Shown here piece by piece: positions 1-10,400 of a DNA stretch of 64,000 nt. How positions within the stretch are numbered: the first letter of the stretch is position 1; every line of letters begins with the position of its first letter. The notes below the pieces were generated by a model. The model ran no database searches, was not told the DNA's origin, and saw only the letters and a program-made list of their open reading frames with translations. The position numbers and the translations under genes were made by a program. Origin of the DNA: Haliotis asinina (lineage: Eukaryota; Mollusca; Gastropoda; Lepetellida; Haliotidae); contig NC_090290.1 of the NCBI RefSeq assembly GCF_037392515.1, forward strand, positions 55,626,753-55,690,752. The letters are read 5' to 3'.

Positions 1-1
1 A

Positions 2-1640
2 TCAGATATTGCGAATAAACTGGGCGAAACTCTCGCTAAACATTCTTCCTCTTCTAATTATATACCTAAATTTCAGCAATATCAAAAACAACAAGAAAAG
101 AAAACTATTAATTTCAATTCTGATAATGGGGAAAATTATAATGAAGCGTTTTCTATTCATGAACTCCATATTGCTCTTGATCAAGCTCATGACACTGCTA
201 CAGGAGCTGATAACATACACTATCAACTATCCTGTTTAGAGACGCTCTTATCAATTTTTGATGATATTTGGACTTCCGGGAAATTTCCTTCTTCATGGCG
301 TGATGCTATAGTAGTACCGATACCTAAACCTGGACGTGATCCATCCAATTATCGTCCGATTTCATTAACTAGCTGTGTTTGCAAGACCATGGAACACATG
401 ATAAATAATCGACTTGTTTTACAGATGGGTCCAAGGATGGTGGCGCAGTGGCCTGTGCCACAGTCATTGGATCCAGAACAATATATTCTAGATTACCAGA
501 TAATAGTTCTATTTTTACAGCTGAAGCTAACGCCATATTAACAGCTCTTAAATATATTCAAAGACACCCTGAACGTAAACAATATATAATCTATTCAGAT
601 TCTCTTTCTTGTCTTCAAGCGATTAAAAATTTGTCATGTAAACATCCACTTTCAATTGACAGTATTGAATTGTATAATAATTTTGATACTGGCCAATACG
701 ACATCGTCGTCTGTTGGTTACCAAGCCATGTAGGCATTTCAGGTAACACAATGGCCGATCTTGCTGCCAAGACAGCACTCGACAAATCTGTGACACCACT
801 TCTTATCCCATACTCTGATTACAAAGCGAGCATTAGAACTTATATACGGGATCTGATGCAAAAGAAGTGGGACACTCAAGTAGATATAAATAAATTACAT
901 GAAATAAAACCGTATATTGGTAACACATACTTGGGCTGTCAGTCCAGATTTGAAGAGGTAATCATGCGGCGATGTCGTATTAGCCATACTAGGTATACGC
1001 ATGAATACCTTTTAAAAGGTGAGGAACCTCCGTTTTGCATCCCTTGTGATGAGAGAACCACGGCCAAGCATATCCTGCTTGACTGTGTTGAATTCTCATG
1101 ATGGAATTCTCATTTTAATTAATGGTCGTTTAGATTGGTAACTTGAATTGTTAGTGGCTGTACCCTCAAAGGTGGTTGAAGTACCGTAAAATTATTGTCC
1201 TCCTGAGAGGGTACGTAAGTCCCAAAACATTCCATGTAGGTTTAGACTTCCACTGTTCTTAATCGTAGCATATGTGTATTTTTAATTTTTGGCTAGACAT
1301 GTACAAACAGCTGAGGGGATGATGTAAATCCAGCTAGGATCCATGCAGGTTTCAAAGGTACTGTAAGTCCCCATGGTCCCTAGTATAGTGATCTACTTTC
1401 AGTTGTTAGCAATCTATAGCCCATTTTTATATTGTATTGTCCTCTATAGATATATTGTTTTAGGTATAGTTACTAGTTTTATATTCTACTCTGTGATATT
1501 CAAGCTGTTTTACTGTCCTTCATTGTCAGGTTTTATAATAGACATATATTTCATTTTAGTATTAAATGTTTTCGTCACGATATGGCTGAGATATTGCCGA
1601 TGTGACGTTAAATATTAACTCACTCACTCACTCACTCCAC
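2..1640 (+). mobile_element. LINE (non-LTR retrotransposon) relic: RT fragment joined to RNase H, with 3' tail
   Basis: Frame 2 from base 2 reads a reverse-transcriptase segment that includes the motif NYRPISLTSCVCKTMEHMI, typical of non-LTR elements. Near base 420 the reading shifts to frame 1 and enters an RNase H domain: TDGSKDGG start, TAEANAI, YSDSLS, and LPSHVGISGN with a following Asp. It ends in a Cys/His-rich tail (RCRISHTRYTHEYL, CIPCDE, AKHILLDC). The RT palm core (YxDD region), thumb and connection are missing, so the copy carries an internal deletion of the catalytic core. The 3' UTR ends in (ACTC)n at about 1617-1637. RNase H plus this tail fits the I-like group of LINEs, but I cannot fix the clade. 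The bases just before the tail (1571-1616) resemble the 3' ends of the SINE families in this window. Non-functional. Confidence 0.85.
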
Positions 1641-2311
1641 GTCGGAATTTCAAATGTGATTGGCTAAATGACAACAAGTTAGTATGACAAAGATCCTTTT
1701 TAACTCAACCTTTCGGTCTACATATGATCTGATGTTGTGTAACTACCAAATAGTCTATTCTGTTTCATTTACCTAGCCACGTGAACTTGACACGTGAGAT
1801 AACAATTTATGCTCAAAATGTACGTGCATATAGTGACAACCCTACCAATGAAAGCAAATCCGCAACTTATGTTTGTTTTGACACAATCGCTATGGCACGA
1901 ATTACGAGTGACTAGAGGAACGAAGTCTTCGGACGAAGACGTTTCGGACCTTTGGCAATTTGGTCAAACCGCCAATCATTTCAATGTTCATGCTAGGACA
2001 ATCTACCAACGGCAAGAGTAGTATAAGGTCAGTAACAGCATCCATATCCAAGTGGGCGACCTTCAGTTAGCATCACAACGGCAAGACAGACAGTTTGTGT
2101 GCAACCATCTGCAAGATCGCTTCCCTAGACAGCACGCCAGACCATTGGGACTCACAAAAGACCCGTCAGTGTCGAGACAGTGAATCGACCTTTCCGCGGA
2201 AGAAACTTCTGCTGTCACAGACCATATTGTAGTCCTGTCCTCTCTGCTCATCACCGGCAAAACCGACTTCAGTGAGCAACTCAGTATCAAAATGGGCGCT
2301 ATCCTCAATGG

Positions 2312-2510
2312 AGGGGCGCGGTGGGCGAGCTGGCTAAGGCGCCAGGCTAATGATCCAGCGAGGTTGAGAGGTATCGGGATGGAGCCCACCTGTGACCGGG
2401 TGTGAAAACCTTGGAGTCACCTTTGTGTGCAGACTCCTTCAGTGTTGTCACAACCCTAGGGTACAGTACACGACCCTGTGCAATTTAAAGACCCCACTAA
2501 TTCGTTGGTA
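2312..2510 (+). mobile_element. tRNA-derived SINE-like insertion
   Basis: The sequence begins GGGCGCGGTGGGCGAGCTGG and continues into CTAAGGCGCC, which resembles a pol III A box of tRNA-like form. A degenerate B-box-like stretch (GGGATGGAGCCC) lies about 40 bases further on. It sits inside the Tc1 relic and is followed immediately by a second repeat. No other copy is in the window, so family boundaries are approximate. Confidence 0.5.
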
Positions 2511-2835
2511 TATGATCAGATAGTGGTCATACGAATATATCCAAACACCTTGTGGATACTGCAACGTGCAGTGAACTTGGACAAAGTACAGTGACTATGT
2601 GCCCCAGTCCACCCAGTTGTTAATGGGTACCTCGTTCGGATCATAAAGCCACAATAGCTCGGTGCGACTAGTGGCCGCAAGAGTTGTATACTCCCCAGTG
2701 AGTTGAGACTGATAATACGATGTGCTGTTGAGATTGACATCCAGTGATCGAGGGAACAAAATACCAGCCCTTTGAGCATGCACTAGAGCGTGGATGCATG
2801 CGCCATATAAATATCCTATATCCTTTTATCTCATG
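2510..2835 (-). mobile_element. SINE-like repeat, family D
   Basis: Read on the minus strand this matches the repeat at 4596-4850. Shared blocks include CACTGGATGTCA, an 'AACTC..GGGG' segment, a 'GCACAGA/GCACCGA' block and GAGGTACCCATT in the same order. The match in two places and the lack of coding sense support an interspersed repeat. The open frames on both strands here are incidental. Confidence 0.6.
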
Positions 2836-3496
2836 AAAGCTGATATTGTGTTTCAATAGTCGATGGCAGAGTGAGAGTATGGTGAAGGCATGGGAACTGT
2901 TTTCCAACGGGTGTACTGCTGATAGAGATTCATGGGGTGGTCCAAGCATCATGGTGTGGGGTGCAATCGGTCTGAACCAGTTATCTGACACAGTGATGTT
3001 CCAGGATCTTGGTCCAGGACGAGGAAATGACGTGACAGCTGCTCGCTATATTGACCAAGTCACAAGACCCCACGTTGTACCACAGTTTGGGTGTTACAGA
3101 AATCACATCTTCCAGCAAGACAATGCTCGTACTGGACTTCGTAAGACAACACGGCATCCAAACCGTACGATAGTTAGAATTTAAGCCCAATGGAACACAT
3201 CTGGAACGAGATTCAAAGACCTCCAACCATGGCGGACAACTGCGGCTGTGATCGACCAGGCACTTCACAGAGCATGGACCCACAAGCCAAAGGCCTTCAT
3301 CAAGGTGGCAATTTATTCCAAGTGCACGTGATGGAACGCTTTCATCGATGTCCACATACAATACAACTGTCAAGTTTGAACTTAGTCCTCTGTTTTTATT
3401 GTTATTGAGACTGAATTAAAGTGTGTGCTTCAAGAGACCAATGTCAGTGTGACCTTCTTATGTGGTTCAGTATTGTGTAATGTGTCGCAACGTAAG

Positions 3497-3612
3497 GTAA
3501 TGTAACATGTCGTTATGTAACATAATGTAGAGTGCCTTGAAGTAACGTAATGTAACATGTCGTAATGTAACATAATGTAGAGTGCCCTGAAGTAACGCAA
3601 TGTAACACACTA
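3497..3612. repeat. 50-bp tandem repeat, about 2.3 copies
   Basis: GTAATGTAACATG recurs at 3497 and 3547, and a truncated third copy starts at 3597. The spacing is 50 bases and the units are nearly identical. It lies just downstream of the Tc1 relic. Confidence 0.8.
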
Positions 3613-4595
3613 GATCGACGGAAACAGCATGCCAGACCATTGGGACTCGCTACGACTTTCCTTGTTTTCGTTTCAATCCCTCGTCACAGTTGTTTTACCG
3701 CTTTACGTTGGTCTATTTCTTTCCACCGAAACAATAACATGTATTTCATGATCCATGCTCACTTTCTTGTTTTTGTTACAATAAATCTTCCTGATGCGTC
3801 GTTACAATCTTTATATCCGGTTATACAAGTTATTTCTTTAGTTCTCTCATTTATTCAGAGAGATTTAGTTAAAATATTTTAGACATACGGAACAACTTAT
3901 CTAACATGCAGATCGGTAACTATCTGCCATTGATGTATTACTTTAATGAGTGTTTGTGTTTAGGAGTGCATAGTCTGCAATGTTGTATAGACCTTATGGC
4001 ACACGCTTGATTACTGTCTTCAAGTCACTTGCCATGAGACAAGTAGCTTTTTAATAAATTTTGAACCCCAGGCCATATCCACTCCTCTCCTCTAATCGCA
4101 CCTCTTGACGCCATTGTTCATAATGTACCAACATGTTCTGACAATGCTCAACAACGATCTCGGCTCGATCGCTGCTTTGTTGAGAAATCAACATAACAAT
4201 ACTACAACAATCTCAAACCCACATTCTACACTTATGATCAGCTGAAGCCGGAGATAAAACACTGTCCAGACAATGCCATGTCACGTTATCACCGACCATG
4301 TATCAGCACGGGCAGTGGGTGTTATCACTGGAGAGGAGGGTTATCATGATGTACTGATACAGATGATGTCTGTGAGGATACCTATACAGCGCTTGACTCG
4401 GGTAAGTCGTGTACCTCGTTACTCCGGTTTACATTTTATTTTATAACTTAAACAGTGCACCCCGACCCCACATTCCAGGCCTTCTTGTGTTGTTTTGTAG
4501 TATATAATCGTTTATTTGTAATGATATAGTGTAATTGGAGTCTAAGCCTTGCTTATTAAACAAACGGACTTTTTCGGCCATCGCGGAATTGGAAC
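3613..4595. other. Gene-free stretch
   Basis: No supportable gene. A 25-base scrap at about 3627-3651 repeats a piece of the Tc1 relic (compare 2128-2153). The rest is AT-rich and without recognisable structure. Confidence 0.5.
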
Positions 4596-4850
4596 ATCAC
4601 GAAGAATTTGCTATCATCATCATCATCATACTTACATTTGTATAGCGCCGATATCCAGCTCAACACCCCAAAGACGCTTTGTTTTCCCCCGCTCACTGGA
4701 TGTCAGTCTCAAACGGCACGTCACATTATCAATATAAACTCCCTGGTGTCATACAACTCCAGCTGCCGACTAGGCGCACAGAATTCATGTGGCTTCCCCG
4801 TCCTTACGAGGTACCCATTCGCAGCTGATGATGATATTGTATTTAACCAT
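4596..4850 (+). mobile_element. SINE-like repeat, family D
   Basis: Starts at a (CAT)n run and reads 'tatagcgccgatatcca', CACTGGATGTCAGTCTCAA, CTCCCTGGTGTCATACAACT and GAGGTACCCATTCGCAGCTG. It is homologous to the minus-strand copy at 2510-2835. A degenerate relative may lie at 48630-48740 and another at 56245-56350. Confidence 0.6.
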
Positions 4851-5247
4851 TTTCCACATTTCCTTCTATGCATGGTAAACTCACTACGAATTGAGTGACT
4901 AACAGACATTTCAAAAGAACACGTGTATTCGTGACATTTCTACGATCCCTGGTGTCAGCGGTGTTCGACACTCATTCATACTTTTGATATTGTTGGAAGT
5001 ATTTCACGTTCTCTGCCGTTCTTTCTGGAATTGTTTTTATTCTATTTTAGAGACAGACTGGCCTTTGCATTAGGTTTCTAGTTGGATCTAATAATGTTTC
5101 TGATGTTTCTGAAGTGGATTTATTGTTTGTATTTGCATGCATTTGCACTCAACATTATTCCGTAGGGTAGTATCTAGACAATTATGATCCAACGAGCCAA
5201 TGATTGACCTCTGGAGCATCGATCTACACAGGAGGGAAACAGTGACA
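4851..5247. other. Gene-free stretch
   Basis: No coding or repeat signal that I can support. Confidence 0.4.
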
Positions 5248-5517
5248 TTGAGTGAGTGAGTTTAGTTTAACGCCGCACTCAGCAATATTACAGCTATATG
5301 GCGGCGGTCTGTAAATAATTGAGTCTAGACCAGACAATCCAGTGATCAACAACATGAGCATCGATCTGCACAATTGGGAACCGATGACATGTGTCAACCA
5401 AGTCATCGAGCCTGACCACCCGATCCCGTTAGTCGCCTCTTACGACAAGCATAGTCGCCCTTTATGGCAAGCATGGGTTGCTGAAGGCCTATTCTACCCC
5501 GGGACCTTCACGAGTCC
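5248..5517 (-). mobile_element. SINE family B, near full length
   Basis: Best-preserved copy in the window of a roughly 260-bp repeat. Taking (ACTC)n as the 3' end, it is on the minus strand. Landmarks on the + strand are TGAGTGAGTGAGTTTAG, 'cgccgcactcagcaatatt', 'ggcggcggtctgtaaat', 'gatcaacaacatgagcatcg', 'cctgaccacccgatccc' and 'gggaccttcacg'. At least ten other copies in the window share this order. Confidence 0.85.
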
Positions 5518-6375
5518 AGTGACATTGAACATCCAGGTTAGCGAGTCACCCTATCCCTGTACATGACAAGTATGGGTTGTTTGGGGCTAGTTCTAAATAG
5601 GGCATTACTGGGGGTTACAAGGGTGGGTGTTTGAGGAGCAGTTCTAACCGGGACTTTACTGCGGGTTGCTGCGGACATATTCTGCAGTGTCATCGACAAC
5701 CTGATTACAGACACAACACACACGGTCCGTCCTAACAACGTTCCACAGCCATTCTCTCCCCACAGCGGTTAATTGTCATATCTTCCTACATAACTTCTGT
5801 TCTAATACGGCCATATTTCGCGGTTCTCATAAAATCCCCTACCGGCAAAAAAAGGCAGCAGATTTATCTCCCTTTTTCTGTCCAATCAGAACACGTGTTA
5901 CATCGACCTAGATTCAACTTGACAAATGCAAGCAATGTGGAGAAACAAATATGACATGACTGAGTTCTGTCTAAAAGAAACATTTGAGCATCGCACTCGG
6001 GAAGAGGTTCTAGTTTTCACGATGCATCCAAAAATTACTGAGATCTTGCGAACGATCACTTTTGAAGCAAGGTCGCTGATTGCACTACTAAATCTGATTG
6101 CCTCCAATCACGAGTCTTGAACACTCGCACCATGAAAGGGTCGTATTAGAACAGAGGTTCGTAGGAAAATATGACAAGTAACCTCTGTGGGAAGAGAATG
6201 TTCCACAGCGTGACAGCACAAATTCCGTACATACTTCACAAAGATATCGGGTAAGGGAAGACGCTTTCAGCAGCCAATGCTTGCCTCCACTACTATGGCC
6301 CGGGTTATCAGTAGGGTCCCTTGGACGTGTTACAAGGGTATGGTTTGAATCGTAGATTCGCCCTAATTATCATAA
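5518..6375. other. Gene-free stretch between two SINE B copies
   Basis: Contains short partial repeats of the SINE B head (for example 'catgacaagtatgggttg' near 5563). No supported gene; the short open frames here have no recognisable domain. Confidence 0.4.
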
Positions 6376-6625
6376 ATGAGTGAGTGGATTTATACTCAGC
6401 AATACTCCAGCCAAAAGGCGGTGGTCTGTAAATAATCGAATCTGTACCAGACAATCCAGTGATCAACAGCATGAGCGTCGATTTGCACCTCTGGAAACCG
6501 ATGACATGGGTGAACCAAATCGACAAGCCAGACCACCCGATCGCCTCTTATGACAGGCATAGTCGCTTTTGTGGCAAACATGGGTTGCTGAAGACTTATT
6601 CGAGCCCGAACCTTCACGGGCCAGT
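6376..6625 (-). mobile_element. SINE family B
   Basis: Same landmarks as the copy at 5248-5517 (TGAGTGAGTGG, 'ggcggtggtctgtaaat', 'gatcaacagcatgagcgtcg', 'ccttcacggg'). Minus-strand orientation by its ACTC tail. It ends about 200 bp upstream of the TRIM-like gene's first coding exon. Confidence 0.85.
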
Positions 6626-6841
6626 TATGATCAATGGTTTGTAGCATCGCATCAGTGTTCACATTCAGGTCACAGAACGCAATGAACGAGTGTTTCACGC
6701 ATTATCTTTTTTGTTTTTTGTTGGGTTTTTTGCAGACATTACACAAATGTTTAAGGTCGAATCGGGCCTTAGAGTAAAGTCCTGGGGGTGACGTTTTGAA
6801 GGCAGCTGTTGATAAAGGAATTACTGTTTTCAGGAACCATT

Positions 6842-7436
6842 ATGAATGAGATTGGATCTGACAACGATGAGACGATACCAGAGCACTACCTACAATGTCG
6901 TCTCTGTCAAAAGCAGTACAGCAGTACAGGTAACAGATGCCCCCGAATCTTGCCCTGCTTGCACTCCTACTGCCTGGGATGCCTGGAAATCGGGTGGGAC
7001 TGGGCATCGACCGGAATCACATGTCAACTGTGCAATGCAACCTGGGAGGTCCACGACAGCGTCGAGGTTACGTTCCCAGTCAACTACGTAGCCGTGAAGC
7101 TCCTCACACTGGCGAAGGTTGAGAACTCCCGAACGGTGCATTGTACTGACTGTGCTGAAAGCAAACGGGCGACACATCGCTGTGTGGAGTGTCATCACTT
7201 CATATGTAACGAGGGTTACAAAGCTCACAAACAGTTCGTGCAACTACAGACACATAGACTTCTCACGATTGGCGAGTTCCTTAAATCGCCGTCGGAGATG
7301 TTCACGAAGGAAGACATGTGTGACGTGCATGTTGGTCAGCCCCTGGACCTCTTCTGTCTCAGTGATACGTGCAGATGTGCTATCTGTGCATCATGCGCCC
7401 TCGTGTCCCACACGGAGAGGGATGGCCATCGCATAG
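6842..7436 (+). CDS. TRIM-like gene, coding exon 1 (RING, B-box 1, B-box 2)
   Basis: Preceded by the acceptor TTTTCAG at 6827-6833 and ended by GTAATT at 7437. It carries the zinc ligands of the RING and both B-boxes. It ends one base into a codon, matched by the two-base start of the next exon (GGT, Gly). Confidence 0.88.
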
Positions 7437-10400
7437 GTAATTCACGCCCTGTAATCAATTTCAACTGCCCTAATGATCTCTACTTCACACAAGCAGCCAC
7501 TCATGTCACAGTCCCATACAATCCGTTAAGCAAGAGCTTATTCGGCGACTGAGTTAACCATGCGTCAAATCACAGTCACTCTATAATGTCAGCTGTTCAA
7601 AGATTCATTCACTCATATGTTCACATGTCCACAGTAATTCATTATTCAGTCAGCCCATCCATTCATTCATTTATTCATCTTCTAGGTCACTCATTAATTC
7701 ATTTCACACTCACTCATTCACACGACCACTTTTTCATTTATTCATCTTCTGGGTCACCCATTTTCATTGCCACCCATTCGTTGAGTTACAGGAATGAGGC
7801 CACACATTCACACATTCACACATTCATCTCTCAGGCCTATGCATTCAGTTACAGGAACATTATTCATTCGTTCGTTCTTTTCTTCGTTTATATATTCATT
7901 CACATCACTACACGAACACTGTCTCAGTCATACATGCAATCTACAGACATTGATTCATACAGTCATTTAAACAGCTGCTCATGTATTATCAATAGCCATA
8001 TTTGGTCTGTCTGTCCAGGTAAGGTGCAGGAGGTGTACACAGACGAGGCAGGGCAAATCAGGGCCCTGATCGAGCAGCTGTGTTTGAAGCTTGAGAACGC
8101 CAAAGAAGGGCTCAACGTGTCTGAACGCCAACTAAAGAGACTGGAGAGTCGCGAAGCCGACATCAAGTCAGATATCAGAAAGGTCAGCACAACACCGGGT
8201 GTCAATCTATGTCATTATTAGAATGCTTCATCACGTGATCCACTGAACGCAGAGCGTGCTATACTGTCACGTCGGTTTAAGGAGTACAAGAACACTTGAG
8301 TCGCCATATCATGAACTGAAGCCTGCTGTACTGTTGATATTATGTCTCATGTTATTATGTGCTTGTGCGACTGCTTCGAAGTAAATATTTTGTGTAGTAG
8401 CCCCAAAATACTCAAGCTCATTTTCTCCTGAGAAATCTCCAGCCTTCTTCAACCAAAATGTTCTGTTGCCAGATTAATAATGAAACATCACCAAACTAAT
8501 AATGAGCTTCAGTCATGTCCTCGTGCTCAGTCTTGCCGGTCCCCGTGATAACGCTCTTGTCAGCCTTGGATTGCTTCTGTCTAATAATCCACTCATGAAC
8601 ACGCACCTTGTATTGTTTTATCTGTCACTGCTGCTAATGTTGTTGTTGTTCTTCTACTTTTCCCCTCTTCTTCTTCTTCTTCTTCTTCTTCTTCTTCTTC
8701 TTCTTCTTCTTGTCAAAAAAGTATCCTTTGTCGCCAGGCATTTGAAAGTTTGATGGAGACTCTGAAATCGAGGCGGGACACCATGATTAAAACCGTTGAT
8801 GACATCCTTGAAAGAGAACGTGCTGACTTTGAAGGCGCCAGGTCAGAGATAAGGTCGTCTGAGAGACGAATGCTGGAAGTGGTTGAGTTTGCCAATCAGG
8901 CTCTCTCCATCTGTAGTTATGCAGAGTTCATGGAACTCAGCTCTGTGCTCGAGGTCAGTGCCATTCGGTTCTTGCCTTTAGTTAGTTAGGTAATACTTGT
9001 AGTGACCTTGGATGTAGCGTTCTTCGTCGTAGAAGTAGGATTGTTGTTGTTGATGATGCTGCTGCTATTGTCGTATAAAGTACACTGTAATGTATTTCAT
9101 CGTCAGGCATTATCTCATTAATGTAGTTCTGTATATATACTCTGTATTCTCGGTTGTACGGAACAGGACAGTCGCTGGTAATCAGCTACTGTAGCAGTTA
9201 GATCAAATGAATTGTTCAGTTTCTGGGTGGTGTTTTTTCACGACGTCTTTAGCAAAATTCATGCTTGGTGTTTACTATTTGAACAGGACACGATGACAAA
9301 TCTGCAAGGAGACACTGTTGAAGTGCACTGTATGGAGAAGGACTTCCAGATGGATTCCACCCGCTTGGACAGCCTCAAAACCAGTATTACTAAGTTTGGA
9401 GATATTATTGAAACTTGTGCCAACCCACACACATGGCATCCAGTGATTGAAGTCGTGGATGCACATCCGGGTCACGAGGCTAACATTATGGAGATCAAGT
9501 TCATCAATAAAATAAACAAAATGGCGGCAGCGGAAATACCCAAAATCGGAGTGAAGATTGAACGATGTGATCCACAAAACTCCGCTCGTATCATGTGTCT
9601 TCGATCGCATGGTGAAAGTCGAAAATTTGGGTACCAAGTGAAGTTCACACCGCCCCGGGACGTCATGTACAGAGCCAAGCTGAAAATATCCCAGGTGAAG
9701 CTGGCCCAGGACGTGTTCGGTTTTCGATGTAGGGATGAACGAGGTGAGGATCAAATACCCCTTATTAAACTAAATATTTTACCTTCCCTGCATTATAGGG
9801 AGGTGGGGTAGTCCAGAGGTTAAAGCGTTCGCTCATCACGCCGAAGCCCCAGGATTCCGCAGATGGGTACAATGCGGTGACGCCCATGTCAGTGACGCCC
9901 CACCGTGTTATTACTGCAATACTGCTAAGGGTACAGTAAGTGTAACTCGCTCACTCACTCACGATTTCAAACAATTGGAACTTATGAGTGAGTGAGTTTA
10001 GTTTTACGCCGCACCCAGCAAAATTCCATATATTCCACCTATATGACGGCGGTCTGTAAATCCACACATCAATAACATGAGCATCGATCTGCGCGATTGG
10101 GAACCGATGACATATGTCAACCAAGTCAGCGAGCCTGACCACCAATCCCGTTAGTCGCTTCTTACGACAAGCATGGAGTACTGAAGACGCATTTTAACCC
10201 AGACCTTCACGGGTAGGAACTTACGAACCCTGTTGGTTTTTTCTGTTTTGTATTTTAGGTTTTCTAGTTGTTTGTTTCTTTATTTTCCGTTTTCGTATTT
10301 GTATCATATGCCCTCCTGTTTGCTGCAATATCAGCGTTTGGAAAATTTACCTATAAGCAACGGACTTGCTGTCATGCATGATAGCTAACAAGTACTTCTT

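Larger units (their letters stand above)
1890..3375 (+). pseudogene. Tc1/mariner-like transposase relic interrupted by two SINEs
   Basis: The N-terminal part (about 1900-2310) reads a helix-turn-helix segment, FGQTANHFNVHARTIYQRQ, followed by ASQRQDRQFVCNHLQDRF, as in Tc1 transposases. The DDE part (about 2840-3370) reads WGGPSIMVWGAIGLNQ, then a stretch with YIDQVTRPHVVPQFG and IFQQDNAR, and then in another frame MEHIWNEIQR, which matches the 'PxEHxWdelxrR' C-terminal Tc1 motif. Reading-frame breaks, an in-frame stop after the HTH and about 500 bp of inserted SINE sequence (2312-2835) make it inactive. I did not identify terminal inverted repeats. Confidence 0.8.

Noticed and set aside
4608-4898. 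Open frames with a His run
   Set aside because: The (CAT)n start of a family-D repeat.
7586-8018. Long His/Ser-rich open frame joined to TRIM exon 2
   Set aside because: It is translated ATTC/CATT low-complexity repeat. A clear acceptor at 8018 and the phase match with exon 1 show it is intron.
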